Assembly (NCBI GenBank): GCA_040500365.1
Contig: CP148031.1
Coordinates: forward strand, 310,001-374,000
Direction: 5' to 3'
Source: Dehalobacter alkaniphilus
GTDB lineage: Bacteria > Bacillota > Desulfitobacteriia > Desulfitobacteriales > Syntrophobotulaceae
Length of the DNA stretch: 64,000 bases
The translations under genes were made by a program, and so were the position numbers. Shown piece by piece: positions 31,699 to 40,413 of this stretch (position 1 is the first letter of the stretch; every line of letters starts with the position of its first letter). The notes under the pieces were generated by a model. That model saw only the letters and a program-made list of their open reading frames with translations. It was not told the DNA's origin and did not search any database.

Positions 31699-32805
31699 AT
31701 GTCAATCAATGTTGCGGATGAATTTCTTAAGCTTGTTTCCATTGATAGTCCGTCCAAAAAAGAAGGGAAACTCGCAGGTTATCTAAAACGAAGGTTGAGG
31801 GAGCTCGGGGCTGATGTCTATGAGGACCATTCCGCCGCCAAAACAGGAAGTGATACGGGCAATCTGATTGCAGTACTGCCTGGTAACCGTGAGGGGACAC
31901 CGGTGATCATGCTTGCAGCCCATATGGATACGGTAGCATCGACTGAAGGAATGACACCCCGAATTGAGGAAGGGGTCATTTACAGCGATGGACAGACCAT
32001 CCTAGGGGCAGATGATAAAGCTGGAATAGCCGTAATACTTGCAGTACTGAGCAGGCTTCAGGAAGACAAGCATATCCTACATAGTCCGGTTGAAGTTGTT
32101 CTGACAGTCCAGGAAGAAATTGGTCTTTATGGCATAAAAAATCTTGATTATGCCCTTAAAGCTGACTTCGGCTATGTCTTGGATGGTGACGGCCCGGTGG
32201 GCACTGTGGTTCACGCAGCACCTTCTCATATCACGCTTGATCTGGTTGTTCAGGGTAAAGCTGCACATGCGGGCCTGGCGCCTGAAACTGGCGTGAATGC
32301 AATTGTCGTTGCGTCCAAAGCCATTGCGGACTTGAAATCAGGAAGGATAGACCAGGAAACAACGAGTAATTTCGGGATCATTACCGGTGGAACAGCACGC
32401 AATGTGGTTGCTGAAAAGGTACAAATCACAGCAGAGGTACGAAGTCACCATCAAGCCAAACTTGAAATTGAAACCGATAAAATTCTTGAAAAATTTGAAA
32501 CTGTTTCTGCCAAGAACCAGGCAAATTTCAGCTATACGAAGGAACTCGCCTATGAAGCGTTTAGCATAGATACTGCACATCCAGCTGTTCAGAATTTACT
32601 GGAGGCAGGGAAGACACTCGGCATTCACACGGAATTAACTTCGACTGGCGGAGGACTTGATGCCAATATCTTAAATTCCCGCGGCATACCGTGTCTGGCT
32701 TTGGGCCTCGGGAATCATAACCCGCATACACGGGAAGAATATGTCGAAATTGACCAGATGGAAAAATCCGTCGAATTCGTACTTGAGGCTTTGTCTTATT
32801 CATAG
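31699..32805 (+). CDS. M20 family peptidase, PepT-like
   Basis: This is a di-zinc aminopeptidase of the M20 family, close to peptidase T-like proteins such as B. subtilis YqjE. Metal and catalytic motifs: AAHMDTVAS (His at about residue 75), LGADDKAG, the glutamates of VQEEIGLYG, a YVLDGDGPVG segment, the dimerisation domain with KAAHAGLAPETGVNAI, and the C-terminal metal His in NPHTREEYV. It has no signal peptide and is cytoplasmic. The 368 residues are normal. Substrate not predictable. Confidence 0.88.
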   Translation: MSINVADEFLKLVSIDSPSKKEGKLAGYLKRRLRELGADVYEDHSAAKTGSDTGNLIAVLPGNREGTPVIMLAAHMDTVASTEGMTPRIEEGVIYSDGQTILGADDKAGIAVILAVLSRLQEDKHILHSPVEVVLTVQEEIGLYGIKNLDYALKADFGYVLDGDGPVGTVVHAAPSHITLDLVVQGKAAHAGLAPETGVNAIVVASKAIADLKSGRIDQETTSNFGIITGGTARNVVAEKVQITAEVRSHHQAKLEIETDKILEKFETVSAKNQANFSYTKELAYEAFSIDTAHPAVQNLLEAGKTLGIHTELTSTGGGLDANILNSRGIPCLALGLGNHNPHTREEYVEIDQMEKSVEFVLEALSYS

Positions 32806-32826
32806 GATATACTGAGGTGACGACAA

Positions 32827-33147
32827 ATGTGGGAACGTATTCGTCGTGAACTTTTAGTGGAATACTATTGGTGGAAAAGGCAGAAATTAAATAAAAGACG
32901 TTCGGATAGTCCATTTGGTCTTCTGGGAATACTGTTAATAACCGTCGGAATTATTCTGATGGTGATCATCGGGCAAGGTATTGGGGCACTGTTCCGTAAT
33001 ATGATACCTTTCGTAAGCGGAACACAGGTTGCCGGTACCTACTGGTCTTCCGTTTTTTTGGCGCTAAAGATCAGCCTGCTGTTAATCGTGATGATGATTG
33101 GTTTTGCCGGCATCATCATCTATAAATTATTCAGACGTAAAAAATAA
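32827..33147 (+). CDS. Small membrane protein, two predicted helices
   Basis: This 106-residue protein has a basic N terminus (WWKRQKLNKRR) and two hydrophobic segments (about residues 31-54 and 74-98), ending in LFRRKK. The charge pattern suggests both ends are cytoplasmic. I recognise no family. It starts 21 bp after the M20 peptidase, with a GAGGTGACGAC before the ATG, and is probably co-transcribed with it. Confidence 0.65.
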   Translation: MWERIRRELLVEYYWWKRQKLNKRRSDSPFGLLGILLITVGIILMVIIGQGIGALFRNMIPFVSGTQVAGTYWSSVFLALKISLLLIVMMIGFAGIIIYKLFRRKK

Positions 33148-33317
33148 ATGGTTCTATCAATAACTGACTTCCAAGAAAAAATGTTTAAATATAAACATTT
33201 GTGTATCTTCGCTGCCTTAAAGGAATAATAAAACAGATTCTTAAGATATTGTACAAGTCTTATTGCAGGCAGCAGTAATATCTGCTAAAATTGATAAATT
33301 GAGGGGGGGTAAGATTT

Positions 33318-34589
33318 TTGGATAGTTTTTCCAATATTATGCAAGAAATTTTTAACATCATTATGATTTCTCTACAAGTCATTATTATTTTTGTGACTTT
33401 GTATTATTTTATTTTATCGATTCTGGGGATGCACCGGAAACCTGAAAATGACGAATTCGAGCCCAAGAATAGATTTGCGATTGTCATTGCAGCCCATAAT
33501 GAGGAAAGGGTAATCGCGCCGCTGATTAACAACCTTAAAAATCTAGATTATCCGAGAGAACTTTTTGATGTCTTTGTTGTTGCTGATAATTGCACGGATA
33601 ACACTGCTTACCTGGCAAAAAAGGCTGGAGCCAATGTGTACAAGCGTCTTGATGAGATAAAACGCGGGAAAGGCTATGCCTTGGAATACTTATTTGCGAA
33701 GATTTTTGCTTTAGACCATACGTATGATGCTTTTGTTTTGTTTGATGCCGATAATCTCGTCAAGGGTAACTTCCTCAGAGAGATGAATAAAAAGCTCTGT
33801 CAGGGAGATCAAATCATTCAGGGCTATGTGGATTCCAAGAACCCTTATGATACCTGGGTTACCACTTCATTTTCAATTGCATTTTGGATGATGAACAGGC
33901 TGGTTCAGCTGGCCAGGTCCAATTTCGGAGTTTCCAATACCCTGGCTGGTACAGGGATGTGTATTTCCTACGATGTACTTAAGAAATTTGGCTGGGGAGC
34001 TCATTCTTTGGTTGAAGATCTTGAGTTTACGATGAAAGCCCTGGTATATGGGATAAAAACCAGCTGGGCGCATGACGCGGTCGTCTATGACGAAAAGCCG
34101 CTTAGCTTTGTACAGTCCTGTCATCAGAGGAAACGCTGGGCTCAGGGGCAGGTTGACGTTGCCTGCAGATATTTACCTATTCTTCTTTTAAAAGGATTCC
34201 GCGAGAAAAAGTGGCTGTATTTTGATGCAGCGATGCATCTCTTTCAGCCGTTCTTCCTGATTATTTCGGCTTCGTTTATCGTAATGCAGGTATTATTCTT
34301 CCTGCGACCTTATTATGTCAACTTGTTTATTGACTATATTCCTGCAGGTGTCTGGCAGGTTCTTTCCGGAAGTGTTATTGTTTTTGCCATATTGTCCCTG
34401 TACTTGGACAAAAAGCCTACCAAGGCCTATTTTGGCTTGATTCTGTATCCGATCTTTATGTACAGCTGGATACCGATCATTATTGCCGGGTTCATTCACC
34501 GCAACAAGAAAGAGTGGTCGCATACGATGCATACCCGCTCAATCAATTATGAGGAAATTCGTGCGGAAGAAAAAGTATCGACCAGCTGA
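33318..34589 (+). CDS. Family 2 glycosyltransferase, membrane-bound
   Basis: An N-terminal membrane segment (about residues 8-33) is followed by a GT2 catalytic domain: AIVIAAHNEERVIAPLINNL, the DxD-like FDADNLV, the acceptor-site VEDLEFT and the QRKRWAQGQ motif (QxxRW). Three C-terminal membrane helices end the chain. The layout is that of processive polysaccharide synthases and related enzymes (BcsA/IcaA/NodC-like) without a PilZ domain. The TTG start follows GAGGGGGGGT. No partner genes for export are adjacent; the enzyme may serve an exopolysaccharide or cell-wall glycan. Confidence 0.85.
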   Translation: MDSFSNIMQEIFNIIMISLQVIIIFVTLYYFILSILGMHRKPENDEFEPKNRFAIVIAAHNEERVIAPLINNLKNLDYPRELFDVFVVADNCTDNTAYLAKKAGANVYKRLDEIKRGKGYALEYLFAKIFALDHTYDAFVLFDADNLVKGNFLREMNKKLCQGDQIIQGYVDSKNPYDTWVTTSFSIAFWMMNRLVQLARSNFGVSNTLAGTGMCISYDVLKKFGWGAHSLVEDLEFTMKALVYGIKTSWAHDAVVYDEKPLSFVQSCHQRKRWAQGQVDVACRYLPILLLKGFREKKWLYFDAAMHLFQPFFLIISASFIVMQVLFFLRPYYVNLFIDYIPAGVWQVLSGSVIVFAILSLYLDKKPTKAYFGLILYPIFMYSWIPIIIAGFIHRNKKEWSHTMHTRSINYEEIRAEEKVSTS

Positions 34590-34613
34590 ATAACCTCAAC
34601 GGTAAAGAAGCGG

Positions 34614-34640
34614 AAAGACCCGGCTTTGACCGGGTCTTTT
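34614..34640 (+). terminator. Terminator of the glycosyltransferase gene
   Basis: AAAGACCCGG/CCGGGTCTTTT with a short loop follows the stop codon by about 25 bp. Confidence 0.9.
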
Positions 34641-34687
34641 CGCTTGCTGTGAAACAAAAAATGTCTTGTTTTTACGCAAAAAATCCT

Positions 34688-34716
34688 TTGACACACCATC
34701 GATATTTGTGTATACT
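34688..34716 (+). promoter_or_regulatory. Promoter of the tRNA array
   Basis: TTGACA, 17 bp, TATACT lies about 20 bp before the first tRNA; a perfect TATAAT overlaps it at 34716. Confidence 0.85.
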
Positions 34717-34737
34717 ATAATTCGTCACAGCAAGCCT

Positions 34738-34813
<76 letters not shown>

Positions 34814-34821
34814 CCAAATAT

Positions 34822-34898
34822 GGCCCCGTAGCTTAGTGGTTTAAAGCGCCTGCCTGTCACGCAGGAGATCGTCGGTTCAAATCCGATCGGGGTCGCCA
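34822..34898 (+). tRNA. tRNA-Asp (GTC)
   Basis: The acceptor GGCCCCG/CGGGGTC is followed by discriminator G and encoded CCA. The anticodon arm CTGCC-TGTCACG-CAG carries GTC. Confidence 0.96.
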
Positions 34899-34914
34899 TA
34901 ACACATCGAAATAT

Positions 34915-34990
<76 letters not shown>

Positions 34991-34997
34991 TGATCAT

Positions 34998-35072
34998 GCG
35001 GGTGTAACTCAGTGGTAGAGTGTCACCTTGCCAAGGTGAAAGTCGCGAGTTCGAATCTCGTCACCCGCTCCA
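34998..35072 (+). tRNA. tRNA-Gly (GCC)
   Basis: The acceptor GCGGGTG pairs with CACCCGC. The loop TTGCCAA carries GCC. CCA is encoded. Confidence 0.96.
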
Positions 35073-35081
35073 AAAACTTAT

Positions 35082-35156
<75 letters not shown>

Positions 35157-35159
35157 AAC

Positions 35160-35248
35160 GCCGAAGTGGCGGAACTGGCAGACGCACGGGACTTAAAATC
35201 CCGCGAGGTTTACCCCTCGTACCGGTTCGATTCCGGTCTTCGGCACCA
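35160..35248 (+). tRNA. tRNA-Leu (TAA)
   Basis: This is a class II tRNA of 89 nt with a long variable arm. The anticodon stem CGGGA/TCCCG and loop CTTAAAA give TAA. CCA is encoded. Confidence 0.96.
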
Positions 35249-35253
35249 ATTTT

Positions 35254-35330
35254 GGGTTTGTAGCTCAGCTGGTTAGAGTACTGCGTTGACATCGCAGGGG
35301 TCGGAGGTTCGAGTCCTCTCAAACCCACCA
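35254..35330 (+). tRNA. tRNA-Val (GAC)
   Basis: The acceptor GGGTTTG pairs with CAAACCC. The stem CTGCG/CGCAG holds the loop TTGACAT with GAC. CCA is encoded. It is the second Val isoacceptor and last tRNA of the array; accessory DNA begins beyond it. Confidence 0.96.
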
Positions 35331-35365
35331 TTTTATTAAATGGTGATAGTAAAACAAACAGCCTG

Positions 35366-35392
35366 AAAACCGCTTGATACAAGCGGTTTTGT
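35366..35392 (+). terminator. Terminator of the tRNA array
   Basis: AAAACCGCTTG/CAAGCGGTTTT forms a strong stem with a four-base loop. Confidence 0.88.
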
Positions 35393-35517
35393 AATTATTA
35401 AATTAAATACGGGGATTGGACAGAAACGTATTTAATTTATTAAAAACCTATAAAAAGCTATAAGTATTTCTAAAAGCCCAGTCAAAAACCCAGTCAAATT
35501 AGTCGCGAAGACAAGAA

Positions 35518-35547
35518 AAACTCTAGATTTATGTCTAGAGTTTTTTG
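35518..35547 (+). terminator. Terminator-like hairpin at the border of the accessory region
   Basis: CTCTAGA/TCTAGAG is followed by six T. It could end a lost + strand gene. Upstream, 35399-35438 holds an inverted repeat (AATTAAATACG and complement) and a tandem CCCAGTCAAA; no intact gene is visible between the tRNA terminator and this hairpin. Confidence 0.7.
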
Positions 35548-35591
35548 TTGATAAATAAGAATGAAAAAGAATAATTGGGAACCTCTATTTT

Positions 35592-35897
35592 TCAATCGTT
35601 CTTCTTTTCTTGTCTAAGGCGTTCATATTCCCTAGCTCTTTTTATCTTCTCATCGGACCATTTTCCAGCCCATACAATCTGACTCTTGGTGATCCAGTAA
35701 TGGGACTCGCAAGGGTAGTTCCAATTGCCTATAGAGGGACAGACGGAGATAGTCTTTCCGTCATACGTGAAGCGCCAATCCTCAGGGGACAATTTTGTAA
35801 CCACTTCCGCACCACAACCACAGGCGCATTTGTGAATCATCGTATTATACTTTAGACTGATGTAGAGAGTGTCATCCTCAAGTACTTCAGGAACCAA
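35592..35897 (-). CDS. DUF6527 family protein, probably frameshifted near its N terminus
   Basis: The 101-residue frame carries KCACGCGAEVVTKLSPEDW, YDGKTISVCPSIGNWNYPC and SHYWITKSQIVWAGKW, which I recognise as DUF6527, a small, probably zinc-binding family often encoded beside ThiF/E1-like proteins. Its only start codon is a TTG without a ribosome site. Another frame with ATG at 35988 and AGGGGGAG in front encodes a plausible N terminus ending IRHIFI, then stops at the same place. A missing single base would join them. The gene follows the ThiF gene and overlaps its end. Role unknown. Confidence 0.65.
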   Translation of the reverse strand: MVPEVLEDDTLYISLKYNTMIHKCACGCGAEVVTKLSPEDWRFTYDGKTISVCPSIGNWNYPCESHYWITKSQIVWAGKWSDEKIKRAREYERLRQEKKND

Positions 35898-35971
35898 TGA
35901 ATATATGACGGATCGTTTTTGTTTGTATGTCAGCCTTGCCCCAAAGCTGTTTAAATAATGGATTGTATTGC

Positions 35972-37153
35972 TTATAAAAATTCTTCATTGTTAAGGCTCC
36001 CCCTGGAAACAACGTATGAAGTATTATGCTCACGCTTCAGGTCATGATAGAAACCGTACATCTTCTTCCATTTGATAATTGCAAGTAAGCCATTGAGTGC
36101 ATTAAGATCTCCTAACTGAATGTTGCTTGAGTATACGTCATCTTCAGCACCATCGTGGAAATCAATGTAATTGTTGAGGTGGTCGTGCTTCATGGAGGTG
36201 GCTAAGGTTATTCTGACTATTCCAATAAGCTTGTCATCAACAACTTCTACGCCAAGGCCTGTATCGATAAATGGGATGTTATGAGCAATGAGGAAATCTA
36301 TTATTGTTCTTCTCGATTCCCCATTATCGACACATACAAAAACGAAACTCATTTCTCGTAGTTCATCTATGTTCGTTTTATCTATTTTGTAACCATGAGG
36401 GGTAATGAATCGGTGCATTCTACCATAGATTTCTGCAAGATAATCTGGAGGGTTTGTTAATTGGTCTTTGTATGGTGCGCCTGGTGTCCTGAAAGCGTTG
36501 TGCTGTTCAAAAACGTCTCCGTCATAAATATGAATTTCACTAACTGGAGTCTTGGCGACCTGATCAAGGATATATGAACCTGTGCCACCAAGGCCTATGA
36601 TTGCTATTTTTTGTCCTGAGAGACGGTTTGTGATGATTCCAATGTGGGACTTTGAGCTATTTGTGTCGTGATAGTTGAATACGAGATCCATTGTTTCCTG
36701 AACTCTAATATTAAAGGTTTTTGGTGTTACAAGGGGATCAACGGACTGAGCTTCAACGGTAAGGAGATCGGCATACCTTTTAAATTTGTCATAATAATTA
36801 GAATAACATCCTTCTACCGGCCTACTTGAAAACTCGAATTGCGCAGTGATGTCAGGGCCCATCGGATAGCCTGCATCTCCAATAATGAGACCAGTGAATT
36901 TGCTTCCATTATTTCTGTATGGAAAGGTACCGACAAAGTATATAACATGTGTGTCAGGTGCTAAAGTCTTTGTTCCTGATAACTGCAGGTGTGATACAAG
37001 TTTTACATAGCATACCTCGAGTTTTTCATTTAAATAGGGCACATTGTGCAGAATTCCATATGTCATGGTGTCAGTTGCTAAAATCTCAAGCTCGTACCCT
37101 TCGTTGACAAGTTTAATGAGGTCCTGGCTATGATTTAATAGTTCTGATGACAT
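35972..37153 (-). CDS. ThiF/E1-like adenylyltransferase with N-terminal E2-like or DUF6791-type domain
   Basis: The second half is an E1/ThiF adenylation domain: IIGLGGTGSYILDQVA (about residues 186-200), IYDGDVFEQHNAFR and the FVFVCVDNGESRR strand. E1 enzymes adenylate the C terminus of ubiquitin-like proteins. The first ~170 residues form a separate domain (HVIYFVGTFPYRNNG, FEFSSRPVEGCYSNYYDKF) that I think is the DUF6791 type found fused to ThiF. With the adjacent DUF6527 gene this is the core of a bacterial ubiquitin-like operon, but no modifier, E2 or JAB peptidase is visible. Upstream the frame is closed, so the ATG stands. The location next to tRNAs suggests horizontal gain. Confidence 0.75.
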   Translation of the reverse strand: MSSELLNHSQDLIKLVNEGYELEILATDTMTYGILHNVPYLNEKLEVCYVKLVSHLQLSGTKTLAPDTHVIYFVGTFPYRNNGSKFTGLIIGDAGYPMGPDITAQFEFSSRPVEGCYSNYYDKFKRYADLLTVEAQSVDPLVTPKTFNIRVQETMDLVFNYHDTNSSKSHIGIITNRLSGQKIAIIGLGGTGSYILDQVAKTPVSEIHIYDGDVFEQHNAFRTPGAPYKDQLTNPPDYLAEIYGRMHRFITPHGYKIDKTNIDELREMSFVFVCVDNGESRRTIIDFLIAHNIPFIDTGLGVEVVDDKLIGIVRITLATSMKHDHLNNYIDFHDGAEDDVYSSNIQLGDLNALNGLLAIIKWKKMYGFYHDLKREHNTSYVVSRGSLNNEEFL

Positions 37154-37298
37154 CGAAAATCATACCGTCCTTTAAGACTACACTATTTCCAATAGTGAGC
37201 GATTTGTCTTTATGTTCGTCCACTTCAATAGGATATGGTATAGATGAAATAATTACCAAAGTGAACATAAAATAATTCAAGCATCTTATGTTAAATTC

Positions 37299-37316
37299 AC
37301 TTCATTTAAATGAAGT
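37299..37316. promoter_or_regulatory. 18-bp perfect palindrome upstream of the ThiF gene
   Basis: ACTTCATTTAAATGAAGT lies in the 460-bp AT-rich gap between the divergently oriented ThiF gene and the methyltransferase pseudogene. It could be an operator; no regulator is adjacent. The rest of the gap shows only a doubtful 46-codon frame overlapping the ThiF start. Confidence 0.35.
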
Positions 37317-37616
37317 AAAGATTTGTAAACAAGAGCATTCGTTTGTGTGAAACTTAAGTAATTAATAATGCTGATCTAACATGGGAGGGTCAGAATGAAC
37401 TGTATAAAACACTTATTGACCATATTTTTATATACAAGAGCACTAGCTTTGCATAAATAGTTTTGAATTATGAGAGAATGCTGTTCTTAAAAGGACGTTC
37501 TTTTTTTATTTAAGATTGACAAAATATCTTCAAAAAACTAAAAAATAGTGATTTCATGATATAATAATTAATTAATACTATATCATTTTATTGAACTGGA
37601 GTTGGGAGGTGATTAT

Positions 37617-38227
37617 GTGTCTTATAATGCAATTGATTTATTCTCAGGCTGTGGTGGAATGACAGAAGGTCTTATAAACGCAGGCATCCGGGTAATAGCC
37701 GCAGTTGAAATAGATAAATTTGCATCAGAGGCATACCGAGCCAACCATGATAAGCACGGTGTTATATTATTTGAGGAAGATATTCGCACACTCAAAGCAG
37801 AAAAAATATTGGAATTATTAAAGGGGGAGCCACTGCATCTGCTTGCAGGCTGTCCCCCGTGTCAAGGATTTTCATCATTAAGACGCAAAAATAAAAAAAG
37901 ATCGTACAAAGATACACGTAACAGCTTAATTCTTGAATATCTTAAGATGGTTGAAGAATTGCAGCCTATAACAATTTAGGCGAAGTTGCATTACCCGAAG
38001 GTAACGGAAATATCCGGACGGTGCGTGACTTTATCGGGGATTTGGAAAGTGTTGAAGAAACACATGATAACGTACATAGGCGGTATCCTCGCCATTCGGA
38101 AGAGGTTATGAGGCGAATACGCCTTACTCCACATAATGGTGGAAGCCGGCGGGATTTACCGGAGCAATATACTTTAAAATGTCATAAACAGGAGGGAATC
38201 GGTTTCGAAAATAATAGATCGTTGTAG
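37617..38227 (+). pseudogene. Broken cytosine-5 DNA methyltransferase
   Basis: The first 120 codons are a clean C5-methyltransferase N terminus: AIDLFSGCGGMTEGLINAG (SAM site) and the catalytic LLAGCPPCQGFSSLRRKN. The frame then stops. A second frame from about 38021 resembles the C-terminal part (RRYPRHSEEVMRRIRL, GGSRRDLPEQY) and also ends early. The central catalytic ENV region and target-recognition domain are missing, so the gene has an internal deletion and is inactive. A GGAGGTGAT precedes the GTG start. It may be a relic of a restriction-modification system. Confidence 0.8.
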
Positions 38228-38291
38228 TACAATGACATCATCAATTTTCCAGCCCTAGTAGATTCAAAATTATGTTGACCGGAGCAAAGAT

Positions 38292-38954
38292 ATGATTGTT
38301 CATGGAGAAAAAACAATACTCAACCACTTTATTGAAGTATTTGTTAATCTTGACGATGAAAAAGTTAAGAGTGTCGCGCAAAGATGTTTAGCGGCAGGAA
38401 TAATTAAATATGACGTCATCGCTGCCTTAAACGAAGGGCTTATGATTATCGGGAAAAAATACGAAAATGATGAATATACCTTGACTGATTTGATGATGGC
38501 GGGTATTTTGTTTCAAGACATAATCAACATGAAAGAGTTTGATATCGCCTTTGATGTGAATAGCTATGTTCAGGAAGGTACAATCATACTTGGCACAGTC
38601 AAAACTGATATTCATGATATCGGGAAGTCTATGTTTAAGAGCGTAGCCTTGGCTTCGGGCTTCAAAATTGTTGATCTTGGTGTCGATGTATCCCCTGAAA
38701 CTTTCTGTAAAGCAGTAAAATCCGGCGAAAAATGTATACTTGCTTTAAGCGCGGTACTGACGACAACCATTCAATATCTCCGTGAAACTGTCGATGAGCT
38801 GATTAAACATGATCTGAGGAAAAATGTAAAAATTATTATCGGCGGAAGTTTGGTTTCTGAAGAAATCTGTCGGTATATCGGTGCGGACGCCTTTTCCATT
38901 AATGCATTGGACGGTGTTAATATCTGTAAAACTTGGGTAAATGTCAATGAATAA
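38292..38954 (+). CDS. Corrinoid (B12-binding) methyltransferase protein, first copy
   Basis: This is the methyl-carrying corrinoid subunit of a methyltransferase system, of the MtbC/MttC/MtvC type. A helical cap domain (about residues 1-85) is followed by a Rossmann-like B12 domain whose lower-ligand His (about 108) lies in TDIHDIGKSM. The later IIGGSLVSEE strand is also typical. The 220 residues are normal. Its 3' end overlaps the first GntR gene by 14 bp. It is separated from the main methyltransferase genes by two regulators, and may serve a different substrate enzyme or have a sensing role. Confidence 0.88.
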   Translation: MIVHGEKTILNHFIEVFVNLDDEKVKSVAQRCLAAGIIKYDVIAALNEGLMIIGKKYENDEYTLTDLMMAGILFQDIINMKEFDIAFDVNSYVQEGTIILGTVKTDIHDIGKSMFKSVALASGFKIVDLGVDVSPETFCKAVKSGEKCILALSAVLTTTIQYLRETVDELIKHDLRKNVKIIIGGSLVSEEICRYIGADAFSINALDGVNICKTWVNVNE

Positions 38955-39654
38955 TTATATACGATTTAGTGAAATAGCAGAAAACATTAAAGAAAAAATT
39001 ATCAACAATACCTATAAGGAACATCAATTTCTCCCGTCTGAAAAACAATTGTCAGTGGAGTATAATGTTTGCAAAAACACGATTAAGCATGCCATAAATG
39101 TTCTCGTTGACGAAGGCTTGTTATTTACCGTGCCGGGAAAAGGGACCTATGTCAATGCACAGGCTGAAAATAAATACAGGGTAGACATGAGCATAGGAAA
39201 GGTTCTGCCGAAAGGTTACGATTCTGTCAGATTAATTACAGCAGCTATCGTCAGCCCTGATGTTCATCAGGTATATCATCTTCAAATTGCACCGGAGGAA
39301 AGGATAATCTGCATTAAATGGGTTTTGTTGCGAGATGGAAATATTGTGGCCTATGATGAGAAGAATATCCCATATTTATCCGGAATCTCCATAGAGGAAT
39401 CGAATTTGGGGTATATGCCGTTGCGAGAAGTATTAACGAATAAATCTTTCCTGTTTTCATTGAAAGAGAAATATACGGTTTCCGCTGTTTTACCGGATCC
39501 GGATTTGGTAGAAATTATGGGGATTGGATCCTCCAATCCCCATCCCATTGTTTTGATCGATAATAAAATATATGATGAAGAAAATACCCCGCTGGGATGG
39601 TGCAGAATTTATATACCGGCGGATGAATTTCAATTTGAAGGAGAATCGCAATAA
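38941..39654 (+). CDS. GntR-family (HutC/UTRA) regulator, first
   Basis: An N-terminal winged helix (about residues 8-70: FLPSEKQLSVEYNVCKNTIKHAINVLVDEGLLF) is followed by a UTRA-like ligand domain (ERIICIKWVLLRDGNIVAYDEKNIPYL). It overlaps the upstream corrinoid gene by 14 bp and precedes the second GntR gene by 5 bp. It is a likely local regulator; the ligand is unknown. Confidence 0.85.
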   Translation: MSMNNYIRFSEIAENIKEKIINNTYKEHQFLPSEKQLSVEYNVCKNTIKHAINVLVDEGLLFTVPGKGTYVNAQAENKYRVDMSIGKVLPKGYDSVRLITAAIVSPDVHQVYHLQIAPEERIICIKWVLLRDGNIVAYDEKNIPYLSGISIEESNLGYMPLREVLTNKSFLFSLKEKYTVSAVLPDPDLVEIMGIGSSNPHPIVLIDNKIYDEENTPLGWCRIYIPADEFQFEGESQ

Positions 39655-39659
39655 TTCTT

Positions 39660-40349
39660 ATGATACAACTTGTCGCCTATAATATCGTATATGAAGATAT
39701 AAAAAGAAAAATAGTCATGGGAACATACAGACCAGGTGATAAAATTCCATCCATTAATGAGCTATGCAAAATTTATCATACCAGCGATCTAACCATAAGA
39801 AAAAGTTTGAAACTATTACAAAAGGATGGTCTCATTACTACCGTAAAAAGAATTGGCGTATTTGTAAGCGAATTAACGAATAAGAAATACACCTTGCATT
39901 TTCATGAAAAAACAAGCCTTAAATCCGAGATTGACAGCGAGCAAATCTTAAATATAACCCGATATAACGAATTTGAACAGGCAGACTGTCATGAGCTCAA
40001 AGGCACCAAATATATAAGTATTGAAAGAATATGCTATACGAACAACGTTCTTCCGATCCTATACCGAATTGATTCCATTGTGACTAAAGTAAATAATAAT
40101 TTAAAAAAGGAAAAAGCTCACATCTGGGTTAAGCAGATGGATATTATTTTAAACAGTGATTTGATACGAAAACAAATTAAATTAATATTAGACAATGAAC
40201 ATACCGACATCAAAAAAAAACTATACCTTCCTGATCAAATGGGGATGTACCGTATTCAGAAAAAATATTTTACAGAGGAAGGTCGGTTATTCGCCTTATC
40301 GGATCTATATATTCCTTCGTCAGATATTGATGTTACTCTGCATATTTAG
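39660..40349 (+). CDS. GntR-family regulator, second
   Basis: The winged-helix domain (YRPGDKIPSINELCKIYHTSDLTIRKSLKLLQKDGLI, residues about 20-57) is clear. The C-terminal ~160 residues are divergent and only loosely UTRA-like. Composition is more AT-rich and lysine-rich than its neighbours. It directly follows the other GntR gene, and the palindromes upstream of the next gene are a natural target for one or both. Confidence 0.8.
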   Translation: MIQLVAYNIVYEDIKRKIVMGTYRPGDKIPSINELCKIYHTSDLTIRKSLKLLQKDGLITTVKRIGVFVSELTNKKYTLHFHEKTSLKSEIDSEQILNITRYNEFEQADCHELKGTKYISIERICYTNNVLPILYRIDSIVTKVNNNLKKEKAHIWVKQMDIILNSDLIRKQIKLILDNEHTDIKKKLYLPDQMGMYRIQKKYFTEEGRLFALSDLYIPSSDIDVTLHI

Positions 40350-40413
40350 ATATTTCTTTATTAGACATATTTACATACATTTTTTTGTGTGTTAACATGA
40401 ATTCATAAGTTTT

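Noticed and set aside
37128..37268. 46-codon minus-strand frame overlapping the ThiF start, considered as a ubiquitin-like modifier
   Set aside because: It has no ribosome site, no Gly-Gly end and no recognisable fold signature.
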